A DNA stretch of 64,000 nucleotides from Halorhabdus tiamatea SARL4B (GTDB lineage Archaea; Halobacteriota; Halobacteria; Halobacteriales; Haloarculaceae), in assembly GCF_000470655.1 (NCBI RefSeq), contig NC_021921.1:744001-808000 (forward strand). The letters are read 5' to 3'. The number at the start of each line of letters is the position of its first letter. Positions within the stretch are counted from its first letter, which is position 1. A program made the translations under genes and the position numbers. The notes beneath the pieces were generated by a model. It searched no databases. It was given only the letters and a program-made list of their open reading frames with translations, and was not told where the DNA came from. Shown here piece by piece: positions 18,127 to 25,491 of this stretch.

Positions 18127-18462
18127 ATGGCATCGGTCGAGTTACTCCGGACCCTCGGAAACAAGTACAGCGCCGAGATCTTGGACGCGACCGACGAACC
18201 GAAGTCGGCCCAGGACTTGAGTGACGAACTCGACATCCCGATCGCGACCTGTTATCGCCGGATCGACGAACTCACCGACCACGATCTACTCGAGCTACAC
18301 GACAACATTCTCTCGGACGATCGCCGCCGGATCAAAGTATACCGTCGGAACGTCGACGCGATCGAAGTCGGCTTCGACGAATCCCTCGTCGTGGACGTAG
18401 AGGAGCGCTCGGAAGTGACGAACAAACTCGACGAAGCCTGGCGAACACTCTCGGAATCGTAA
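18127..18462 (+). CDS. Small winged-helix regulator (ArsR-like)
   Basis: 111 residues. The N-terminal winged helix runs over SVELLRTLGNKYSAEILDATDEPKSAQDLSDELDIPIATCYRRIDELTDHDLLEL, with the recognition helix around IATCYRRIDELT, and a wing DDRRRIKVYRRN. The C-terminal part is acidic. The ATG at 18127 fits box A CTTTTATT (18092-18099) about 31 nt upstream, better than the TTG at 18118. It is followed by a small membrane-protein gene, a pairing common in haloarchaea. Position between cheW and archaellin makes it a candidate motility regulator (inference). Confidence 0.72.
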   Translation: MASVELLRTLGNKYSAEILDATDEPKSAQDLSDELDIPIATCYRRIDELTDHDLLELHDNILSDDRRRIKVYRRNVDAIEVGFDESLVVDVEERSEVTNKLDEAWRTLSES

Positions 18463-18569
18463 GATATACCGACGGTCCGGAACTCGAAACCACGCCTGTT
18501 GGGCGGTTGTACCGGGCCGCTATCCGCCGATTATCAAAGCAGATATTTTAGAGGAATGATTTAATATGG

Positions 18570-18875
18570 GTGCTCGGAAACTCACTGACAGTGCCAGTAC
18601 TCGAACTCCTCTATGCGATTTTGACCCTCGTCTTCGTGGTCGCGGGACTCACGATGGTCGGGATGGCAGTTCGCGCGTACGCCCAGACGTCGCGCCGGGC
18701 GATGTTGCACCTCTCGCTGGGATTCGCCCTGGCGGTGGCCGGCGCGGCGGCCACGATGATCAGCGCCTTCGTGACCGGCTTCGAGGGCACGCGCGGGCTC
18801 CTGTTGGTCAACAGCGGCCTGACGACCTTCGGCTACCTGTTCGTGATGTACAGTCTCGTGACCTACGAGGCGTGA
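18570..18875 (+). CDS. Small three-helix membrane protein (DUF7521-like)
   Basis: 101 residues with three hydrophobic helices: LELLYAILTLVFVVAGLTMVGMAV, LHLSLGFALAVAGAAATMISAF and GLTTFGYLFVMYSLV. No known function. GTG start at 18570 chosen because box A TATTTTA (18543-18549) lies about 24 nt upstream and no ATG precedes the first helix. Haloarchaea often encode such a protein beside a winged-helix regulator, so a membrane signal sensor for the preceding gene is possible (inference). Confidence 0.6.
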   Translation: MLGNSLTVPVLELLYAILTLVFVVAGLTMVGMAVRAYAQTSRRAMLHLSLGFALAVAGAAATMISAFVTGFEGTRGLLLVNSGLTTFGYLFVMYSLVTYEA

Positions 18876-19035
18876 GTCAGACCAGGGAAGTGCACAGCCC
18901 CACACGAGAGGCCACCTGGGCGACCCCTCCGAGAAATTCGCCGTTTTGATCCTCCTGCCGTAGATTTTCATCAGTTGAACCAGTCGCTTTCGGGTGGCGA
19001 TTCTGGTTTTCACAAGCGATAATTTGGAAGTTATT

Positions 19036-19043
19036 CTTAAGGG
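19036..19043 (+). promoter_or_regulatory. CTTAAGGG promoter element of archaellin
   Basis: CTTAAGGG, 55 nt before the archaellin ATG, within TTATTCTTAAGGGGG. The identical octamer precedes cheW (16533-16540), and CTTAACGG stands before arlCE. Likely box A core; a shared regulator site is possible. Confidence 0.45.
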
Positions 19044-19097
19044 GGTGTACGAAAACGTTTCAGGTAGAGTCTGGGAGCAACCCAGGCGGAGCACACA

Positions 19098-19706
19098 ATG
19101 TTCGAACGCAACAGCGACAAACCGAACGAGCGAGCCCAGGTCGGGATCGGCACACTCATCGTCTTCATCGCGATGGTGCTGGTCGCCGCGATCGCCGCGG
19201 GCGTGCTGATCAACACGGCCGGGTTCCTCCAGAGTAGTGCAGAAGAGAGTGGCGAACAGGCAGCCGAGCAGGTCACCAACCGGCTGGTAGAAGTGAACAC
19301 TGTTGGGAGCGTCGGAAGTAGCCAGATAGAAAACGTCGACATGACGGTCCGGCTTGCCCCCGGGTCGAACGACGTTGACCTCGACGGCGTAACGATGCAG
19401 TGGGTCCAGGCCGGCGGGAGTTACAACCTGGTTTCAGACTCAATCACAAGTTCAGGAAACGAGGATGGGACGTTCAGCTACACTGAGCTCCGAGACGACG
19501 ATAGCTCGGTGAGTTCCGACAGTACGCTGAACAACCGCGTTGACCGGGCGATCCTCAGCGTCGACCTGACGCAAAGTGGTGTCAGCAGCCCCATGGATGC
19601 CGGGGAAAGCGCAACGCTGACCATCAGTACGCAGTCCGGTGGCGAAACCACCATCACGCTGGTCGTGCCGGATTCGCTGACTGAGAAGTCCTCCGTCAAC
19701 CTGTAG
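19098..19706 (+). CDS. arlA: Archaellin (archaellum filament subunit)
   Basis: 202-residue prearchaellin. A 13-residue class III prepeptide (MFERNSDKPNERA) precedes QVGIGTLIVFIAMVLVAAIAAGVLINTAGFLQ, the cleavage and polymerisation helix recognised by the preflagellin peptidase. The C-terminal beta domain is Ser/Thr-rich. Two N-x-S/T-type sites can be looked for but few are obvious, so N-glycosylation looks light. This is the only archaellin in the window; haloarchaea usually have two or more. A pyrimidine-rich T-run follows the stop. Confidence 0.95.
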   Translation: MFERNSDKPNERAQVGIGTLIVFIAMVLVAAIAAGVLINTAGFLQSSAEESGEQAAEQVTNRLVEVNTVGSVGSSQIENVDMTVRLAPGSNDVDLDGVTMQWVQAGGSYNLVSDSITSSGNEDGTFSYTELRDDDSSVSSDSTLNNRVDRAILSVDLTQSGVSSPMDAGESATLTISTQSGGETTITLVVPDSLTEKSSVNL

Positions 19707-19712
19707 ATCCGC

Positions 19713-19731
19713 CTTTCCTCTTTCGTTTTTT
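19713..19731 (+). terminator. Pyrimidine/T-rich terminator after archaellin
   Basis: CTTTCCTCTTTCGTTTTTT, a U-rich archaeal-type terminator without a clear hairpin, 7 bp after the archaellin stop. It would separate the abundant filament message from downstream genes. Confidence 0.5.
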
Positions 19732-19802
19732 GGAACGGCGATGCGAACCCGATAGAGTCATCCGGCGACGGAATTATACCACGGCACAACGAACGATAAC
19801 AC

Positions 19803-20459
19803 ATGCCACCAGGGGACGACAACGACGAAGACGACGGTCGCGTGCTCGCCCCCGAGGAGCTCGACATCTCCGAGGACGAACACGTCGCGGAGATCGAGGA
19901 CGGCCGGTACGTCGTCTCCCCGAACGATCCGATCGGCGACGTCGACGGGATCGAGACGAACGAGACGACCACCGAATCGTCCCCCAGCCAGCCGGCAGGC
20001 GACGTCGACGAGGAACCCGAGCGGCAGTCGCCACCACCGTCGCACGAAGCCAGTGACACCTCGCAATCGGCGGGCGAGCCCTGGCAGGACGACGCCAGCG
20101 AGACGGCCGAACTGACCGAAGCCGACATCGAGGCGTGGCTCCGGGAGTCCTTCGAGACGGCTGATTCCCGATACGGGTTTCACGTGACCGCGACCTTCGA
20201 CGGCCGGGTCAGTCAGCGCCGGATGATGTCCAACGACGTGGTGACGATCTTCGAGAGCCTGATCCTGTGGTACGCCCAACACATCGACAGCGAGACGCCC
20301 GTCGAGGAGATCCTCGGCATCCTCCTGACCGAGTCGAACGTCCCGATCAGCTACCCCACCGAGAGTCTCTCGGCGGCGATCAAATCCCGGGGGCTCGGCC
20401 CGGACGATTCGATCGGGGAGCTCATGGACGCCATCGGCGAGGACGGCTTCGAGCTCTAA
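19803..20459 (+). CDS. Haloarchaeal archaellum-cluster protein (DUF7500-like N-terminus)
   Basis: 218 residues. The conserved start (GRVLAPEELDISEDEHVAEIEDGRYVVS) resembles a haloarchaeal family I know from archaellum clusters (possibly DUF7500); a disordered acidic/Ser-rich linker runs 45-100; the C-terminal domain from AELTEADIEAWLRESFETADSRYGFHV to the end is helical and soluble. Function unknown. Box A TTATA (19774-19778) is 25-29 nt upstream of the ATG. One base separates its stop from the next ATG, so it is co-transcribed with the two membrane-protein genes that follow. Confidence 0.65.
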   Translation: MPPGDDNDEDDGRVLAPEELDISEDEHVAEIEDGRYVVSPNDPIGDVDGIETNETTTESSPSQPAGDVDEEPERQSPPPSHEASDTSQSAGEPWQDDASETAELTEADIEAWLRESFETADSRYGFHVTATFDGRVSQRRMMSNDVVTIFESLILWYAQHIDSETPVEEILGILLTESNVPISYPTESLSAAIKSRGLGPDDSIGELMDAIGEDGFEL

Positions 20460-20460
20460 G

Positions 20461-20973
20461 ATGGGCCGAGCGTACGACCCGTTCGTCGGCGATCCGGTCG
20501 GGCTGAGCCAGCAATTGCTGCTCGGCGTCGTGATCGTGACGCTCCTGTTCTCCGGCCCGCTCGTCCCCGGGCTGTCCTTCGGCGGGGCCGGCCCGCCGGC
20601 GACGCTTGGGGACGGCAACGCGACGGTTGCAACCGTCGACGTCGATACCGACGCCGTTGGGATCACGCCGGGTCGCTTCGGAACCGACGTCTCCTACCTC
20701 CGGATCCCGGACGCAAAGCTGTCCATCGACGGTGTCGAGGGCGAGCCGCGACTCGTCTACCGCCTGGTCGTTCCGGAACTCGACGTCGACCACGCGGAGA
20801 CGCGACTTCTGGCCGGCCCCGGCACGGTCACCGTCCGGCTGAGTGACGTGGCCTTCGTCCCCGGACAACTGTCGGCCCAGCGCTACGACGGGACGTTGCG
20901 CGTGCGCGTCCAGTCGCTATCGACCGATCGAACCGTGTTCAACGAGTCCGTCACGATCGAGGTGAGACAGTGA
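20461..20973 (+). CDS. Membrane-anchored extracytoplasmic protein, unknown function
   Basis: 170 residues. One hydrophobic segment (LSQQLLLGVVIVTLLFSGPLVPGL, about 15-38) near the N terminus anchors an outside domain rich in beta strands (VATVDVDTDAVGITPGRFGTDVSYLRIPDAKLSIDG). No recognised motif. The start follows the previous stop at once and its own TGA overlaps the GTG of the next gene (GTGA, 20970-20973), so the three genes 19803-23084 form an operon. A link to cell-envelope or archaellum glycan work is only guilt by neighbourhood. Confidence 0.6.
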   Translation: MGRAYDPFVGDPVGLSQQLLLGVVIVTLLFSGPLVPGLSFGGAGPPATLGDGNATVATVDVDTDAVGITPGRFGTDVSYLRIPDAKLSIDGVEGEPRLVYRLVVPELDVDHAETRLLAGPGTVTVRLSDVAFVPGQLSAQRYDGTLRVRVQSLSTDRTVFNESVTIEVRQ

Positions 20974-23084
20974 ATCGGAAACCGATAGCCGGACTCCGCG
21001 GGTGGCTATCCGAACGTGGAGCGACGATCCGTCGCCGTGCTGTCCCTGTCCTGTTCGGCGATCGCGTCGGCTTAACACTGTTCCTGGGTGTCCTCGTCGT
21101 GTTGGCGGCCCTCTGGCGGGTCGGGTTTTTCATCACCGATACGTACGCCGTCGCGAACACTGTCATCAACCTCGCCGAGGGACGACTCAACATCGCCCGT
21201 ATCGAGTATTCGCTGACGCTTGGCTCCCAGCCGGGGCTGTACGAACACGGCGGTCAGGTCTTCGGGCGTAACTACGGCCAGGCGGCGCTCGCAGTGCCGC
21301 TCTACTGGGTGCTCGAGGGGGCCGCCGCAGTCGCCGAGTTGCGGCTGGTCCTGGCAGGGGCATGGAGTCTGCTCCTGGCTGGGTTCGCCTCTCAGCTCGG
21401 GCGCGTGCTGGATCGGTCCCGCGTGACGCTCGCGGGAACGGTGCTCGCGGTGGCGCTCTTCGTGGCGAACGTCACGCTGTCGACGCCGCTGGATCCGCGA
21501 TTGAACGGGCTGCTCGCGTTGCAGTTGGTCTCGCTCGTCGCGGCCGGGGTCGTCGCCGTCGCGCTGTACCGGCTCGGGACTGAGTTCCACGAGCAGCGAG
21601 TCGGCCTCGCCGGAGGACTGCTTGGCGCGCTCGCCCTGCCGATCGCGTTCTGGGCGACGATCCCCAAACGCCACGTCATGTCGGCTGCGCTGATCGCGGT
21701 CGTCGTCTTCGCGTTCGCTCGAAGCCGGAACGCCGAGGCGGATCGGCCGATCCGGTCGCGGGCGCTGGCCTACCTCGCGGTGGGCATGCTCGCCTGGTTG
21801 CACGCCGCCGAGGCGCTGGTCGTACTGGTAGTACTGGTCCCGTTCGATCTCGCGACGGCCCGGGACAACGGTCTCAGAGAGCTGGTCGTCATCGGCGTCG
21901 TATTCGTCCTCTCGCTGGTACCCTTTGCGGTGACGAACGTCCTCATCACCGGCTCACCGCTGACCGCGCCCCGGATGCTGTCGAGTCTCGGCGGGTTAGC
22001 GGAACTCGGCCCCGGCGGAGACGTCGTTGTCGACGGCGGTGGCGACCCAACCCCGACGCCGGACGGGCCGACCACGCCGGAACAGCCAACAACGCCGGGA
22101 GAACCGACGACACCAGGCGAACCCACGTCGCCGAGCGGGCCGACCGTTCCGGAAGGCCCGGACGGCTCCAGCGAGCCCGGACCGGGATTGTGGTCCCGGA
22201 TAACGGGCCTTCTCGGCGGCGTCGTGGGACTGATCACCGGCGCGATCGACGGCACGATCGGGTTTCTGGCCGGGCTCGTGACCGCGGTGATCGTCGGCGT
22301 GAAAGTGACGGCGGCGCGACTCGGCGAGTTGTGGAGCTACGTCTCCCGGGGGATCGACATCGTCGTCGGCGACCTCGAGCGGTTCGGGTACGTCCTCGTC
22401 CGGAGTGGCCGCACACCCGGCGTCAACTACGCGATCAACGACCAGGAAGCGGTCGAGTTGGCTGTCCTCGAAGTCGCGCCCGTCCTCGGGACGCTGCTCG
22501 CGATCCCGATCGTCCTGGCGAAACGCGGGGTCAGAAATGGGGCGAGGCGACTCCGTCGGTTGCCGGGTGCGATACGGACGACGCCGCGATACCAGACGGA
22601 CCTCTTCGTGGGAACGCTGGTGATCGCGTTTACGCTGCTGTACCTGCCGAGACTCCCGCTTTACTCCCAGATCACGATGCGGTATCTGGTCCCGAGTATG
22701 CCCGTCGCGGTCTACGGCGTGATGCGACTGCCGGCCGTCCGACGCGGTCTCACGGCTGATTTCCGGCCGTTCCTCGGGGCGTATCTGGGCAGTTCGGTGG
22801 TCGGGATCGTCGGCGTCAGCCTGACGTTCGTCGCGATCGACCCGGCGATCGGCGAGGCGATGCAGTTTCACGCGCTGGTGAACCTGGCGGTCGCGGGGGT
22901 CGCGACGCTCGTGATCGTCGTCGATACCGTCTTGGATCGCGACCTGCCAGTCGCGACGGCGGTCGGGGCCGTCGGCGGGGTCGGGACGACGCTGTACGTC
23001 CTCGCCGGGGTCGAGTACTTCACGTACGGCCAGTTCGTGCTTCCGGTCGCCGAGTGGCTCTCGACCGTACTACCGCTTTTTTAA
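20970..23084 (+). CDS. Large polytopic membrane protein, GT-C/PMT-like
   Basis: 704 residues with about 12-14 membrane helices and a periplasmic-side loop. The first loop (FFITDTYAVANTVINLAEG) and helix pattern resemble GT-C glycosyltransferases of the PMT/ArnT type, but I see no definite catalytic motif. A Pro/Thr-rich stretch (TPTPDGPTTPEQPTTPGEP and similar, about residues 355-405) splits the protein in two halves. The GTG start at 20970 overlaps the preceding stop. Lying between archaellin and cheY, it may modify archaellin or surface glycans; this is inference. Confidence 0.62.
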   Translation: MNRKPIAGLRGWLSERGATIRRRAVPVLFGDRVGLTLFLGVLVVLAALWRVGFFITDTYAVANTVINLAEGRLNIARIEYSLTLGSQPGLYEHGGQVFGRNYGQAALAVPLYWVLEGAAAVAELRLVLAGAWSLLLAGFASQLGRVLDRSRVTLAGTVLAVALFVANVTLSTPLDPRLNGLLALQLVSLVAAGVVAVALYRLGTEFHEQRVGLAGGLLGALALPIAFWATIPKRHVMSAALIAVVVFAFARSRNAEADRPIRSRALAYLAVGMLAWLHAAEALVVLVVLVPFDLATARDNGLRELVVIGVVFVLSLVPFAVTNVLITGSPLTAPRMLSSLGGLAELGPGGDVVVDGGGDPTPTPDGPTTPEQPTTPGEPTTPGEPTSPSGPTVPEGPDGSSEPGPGLWSRITGLLGGVVGLITGAIDGTIGFLAGLVTAVIVGVKVTAARLGELWSYVSRGIDIVVGDLERFGYVLVRSGRTPGVNYAINDQEAVELAVLEVAPVLGTLLAIPIVLAKRGVRNGARRLRRLPGAIRTTPRYQTDLFVGTLVIAFTLLYLPRLPLYSQITMRYLVPSMPVAVYGVMRLPAVRRGLTADFRPFLGAYLGSSVVGIVGVSLTFVAIDPAIGEAMQFHALVNLAVAGVATLVIVVDTVLDRDLPVATAVGAVGGVGTTLYVLAGVEYFTYGQFVLPVAEWLSTVLPLF

Positions 23085-23190
23085 GGGCTCTATCGCCAGA
23101 TAGACCGAACGCTCGCCAGTTTGCTATCAAACGCGATAATGGTACGGAAGCATTTATTGGGGCAATTCGCCAATCTGCGAGGTAGAACCC

Positions 23191-23550
23191 ATGCCAGAAG
23201 TATTGATCGCGGACGACTCGGAGTTCATGCGGAACCTGCTGCGGGAAATTTTAGAGGAAGACCACCAGATCGTCGGCGAGGTCGAGAACGGCGTCGAGGC
23301 CGTCGAGGCTTACAAGGAGAACGAACCCGACCTCGTGATGATGGACATCGTGATGCCGATTCGGGACGGCATCGAGGCGACCGACGAGATCAAGTCCGCG
23401 AACCCCAACGCGAACGTCATCATGTGCACGAGTGTCGGCCAGGAGGAGAAGATGAAAGAGGCCGTCAAGGCGGGGGCCGACGGGTACATCACCAAGCCCT
23501 TCCAGAAGCCAAGTGTGATGGAAGCTATCGAAGACGTCGTCCCCGCATAG
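23191..23550 (+). CDS. cheY: Chemotaxis response regulator CheY
   Basis: 119-residue stand-alone receiver. Acid pocket D8-D9, phospho-acceptor D52 (MMDIVMPIRDG), T80 (MCTSVG) and K102 (TKPFQ) are all present. CheY-P reaches the archaellum through CheF in haloarchaea. Box A ATTTATTG (23151-23158) is about 36 nt upstream. Its stop (23548-23550) abuts the ATG of the two-domain CheC. Confidence 0.97.
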   Translation: MPEVLIADDSEFMRNLLREILEEDHQIVGEVENGVEAVEAYKENEPDLVMMDIVMPIRDGIEATDEIKSANPNANVIMCTSVGQEEKMKEAVKAGADGYITKPFQKPSVMEAIEDVVPA

Positions 23551-24765
23551 ATGCACGTCGACATCCAGTCGCTGGGGACGTTCAATCAACTCGCCCACGA
23601 GGGGGCGACCCAGGCGACGGCGTCGATGTCCCAGATGACGGGGATCGACGCCGACGTCGACGTGACCCAGATCACGCTCATGGACCGGGCCGACGTCGGC
23701 GAGGCGCTGGCCGAGCAGGCCTTCGTCGGCGTCGAGTTCGACTTCGAGGGGGCGCTGTCGGGTCAGACAGCACTGGTGCTCGATCGGGCGTGCAGTGAGA
23801 CGTTGACGGATGCGCTGTTGCCCGGTGACGGCGGCGAGGAGATGGCACAGAGTGGCGTCGAGGAGATCGGCAACATCATGATGAGTGGCTTCATCGACGG
23901 GTGGGCCGACTATCTCGAGACCACGATCGAACACTCTCCGCCGAAATACGTCGAGGGGGTCGGCCGGGAGATCCTCCCGACGTCGGAGGACGCCGCGGCC
24001 GACGATCAAGTGTTCGTCTTCAAAAGCGAGATCGAGTGGGTCGAGGAGTCCGTCGACTTCTACATCTACATGTTGCCCGACCAGGACTCGCTGACGGAAC
24101 TGATGGCGGACCATGCAGACAACGAGGGCGACGCCATCCCGGTCGACAAACTCCACGTGTTCAACCGGATGACCAAGGAGGGCACGAGACAGGCCGCCGA
24201 GAACGTCTCGATGATGACCGGCATCGACGTACAAGCGGAAGTCTCCCAGATCAACTTCGCCCGGGTTGAGGACGTCCCGAAGCAGGTCGGGACCGATCGG
24301 TACGTCGGGACAGCCGTCGAGTTTACCGGTCTCCCGAGTGGCTTTTTGCTCGTCCTCTTCGACGAGACGTCGGCGAAGAACGCGGCCGAGGCGCTGATGC
24401 CGACCGCCGTCGAGGGCGAGGGACTCACCGACCAGCACACGGCGGCCATCGAGGAGCTTGGCAACATCATGACCAGCGGGTTCGTCGACGGCTGGGCGAA
24501 CGTCCTCCAGACGTCCGTCGATCACACGCCACCGCGACTGGTCCAGGACATGGGGCGGGCGATCATCGATCCGCTGGCGGCACAGGTCGGCCAGCACCAG
24601 GATCACGCCTTCGTCATCGACTCCCGGATGCGAACGGAGGACGTCGAGTTCGAGAGCGAGATCTACGCGTTGCCAAACGACGAAGAACTCCGGGAAGCGC
24701 TCGAGACGCTGGCGGTCGAACGGGCCGATGAAACCGACGCGGATCCCGAGGAACTCTTCCAGTGA
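23551..24765 (+). CDS. cheC: Two-domain CheC phosphatase
   Basis: 404 residues formed by two CheC units in tandem. Each has the phosphatase motif: EEIGNIMMSGFIDGWAD in the first half and EELGNIMTSGFVDGWAN in the second, both with E-x2-N plus the following conserved helix. Both halves begin alike (FNQLAHEGATQATASMSQMTGIDADV and FNRMTKEGTRQAAENVSMMTGIDVQA), so an internal duplication is clear. It begins directly after the cheY stop and overlaps cheD (TGATG at 24763-24767), giving a cheY-cheC-cheD translation unit. Confidence 0.93.
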   Translation: MHVDIQSLGTFNQLAHEGATQATASMSQMTGIDADVDVTQITLMDRADVGEALAEQAFVGVEFDFEGALSGQTALVLDRACSETLTDALLPGDGGEEMAQSGVEEIGNIMMSGFIDGWADYLETTIEHSPPKYVEGVGREILPTSEDAAADDQVFVFKSEIEWVEESVDFYIYMLPDQDSLTELMADHADNEGDAIPVDKLHVFNRMTKEGTRQAAENVSMMTGIDVQAEVSQINFARVEDVPKQVGTDRYVGTAVEFTGLPSGFLLVLFDETSAKNAAEALMPTAVEGEGLTDQHTAAIEELGNIMTSGFVDGWANVLQTSVDHTPPRLVQDMGRAIIDPLAAQVGQHQDHAFVIDSRMRTEDVEFESEIYALPNDEELREALETLAVERADETDADPEELFQ

Positions 24766-25277
24766 TGAAGGTCTACGACGGATCGGAGGGCCAGGAGAGT
24801 ACGCCAGAGCGTATCAAGGTCGGGATCGCCGAGTACGACGTCTCGACGAACGGCGCGACACTGTCGACCAGCGGGCTCGGTTCCTGCATCGGGGTTGCGC
24901 TCCACGACGAGGAGTCGAGCGTCTCGGGACTGGTCCACGTGATGCTCCCGGCTGCCGAGGAAGTCGACGGCGGCAACCCCGCGAAGTTCGCCGACACCGG
25001 CGTCGAGACGCTGGTCGAGGAACTCGAGGCCCACGGAGCCGATCGGTCGACCATGGAAGCGAAGATCGCCGGCGGGAGCGACATGCTCGACTTCTCGAAG
25101 AACGGGTCGGGCATCGGCCTCCGGAACGCGAACGTCGTCGAAGAAACCCTCTCTGCCCTCGACATCCCGATCGTCGGCGAGGATGTCGGCGGTGATCACG
25201 GCCGCTCGATCAAACTCGAGGGCGATACCGGCGACCTGATCGTCACGAGTGCAAACCGCGAGTCGAAACGGCTCTGA
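24765..25277 (+). CDS. cheD: Receptor glutamine deamidase CheD
   Basis: 170 residues. CheD deamidates receptor glutamines and binds CheC. Catalytic C41 is in GLGSCIGVALHD and H58 in SGLVHVMLP; KIAGGSDML and IGLRNANVVEETL are family motifs. The ATG at 24765 overlaps the cheC stop and is preferred over the GTG three bases earlier. In Halobacterium, CheD also contacts CheF proteins. Confidence 0.95.
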   Translation: MKVYDGSEGQESTPERIKVGIAEYDVSTNGATLSTSGLGSCIGVALHDEESSVSGLVHVMLPAAEEVDGGNPAKFADTGVETLVEELEAHGADRSTMEAKIAGGSDMLDFSKNGSGIGLRNANVVEETLSALDIPIVGEDVGGDHGRSIKLEGDTGDLIVTSANRESKRL

Positions 25278-25432
25278 GACAGGTCCGAAACTCGTCAGGA
25301 TATCCGGTCGAAGCGTCAACCACGTGTCCGTTCCAAGTTTCGATACCAGGAGATCCCTGGTCGGGTCTGACCGAAATCCACGAGGCGTCAGACGCTATTT
25401 TCCGATGGACTGGCGTGAATGAAACAGTCAAT

Positions 25433-25446
25433 TATCATATATGATA
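25433..25446. promoter_or_regulatory. Perfect 14-bp AT palindrome before arlCE
   Basis: TATCATATATGATA is a perfect palindrome immediately upstream of CTCTTAACGG (25447-25456), the likely box A region, and 46 bp before the arlCE ATG. The 214-bp gap between cheD and arlCE is otherwise without ORFs. A symmetric site placed just upstream of box A fits a dimeric activator. Confidence 0.5.
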
Positions 25447-25491
25447 CTCTTAACGGTACATTGAAGGGCGCGTGCGCGGATATTACTCGTA

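Noticed and set aside
23251-24606. 451-codon antisense frame over cheY/cheC
   Set aside because: Mirror of the cheC codons, with low-complexity Leu/Asp/Val content and no start signal.
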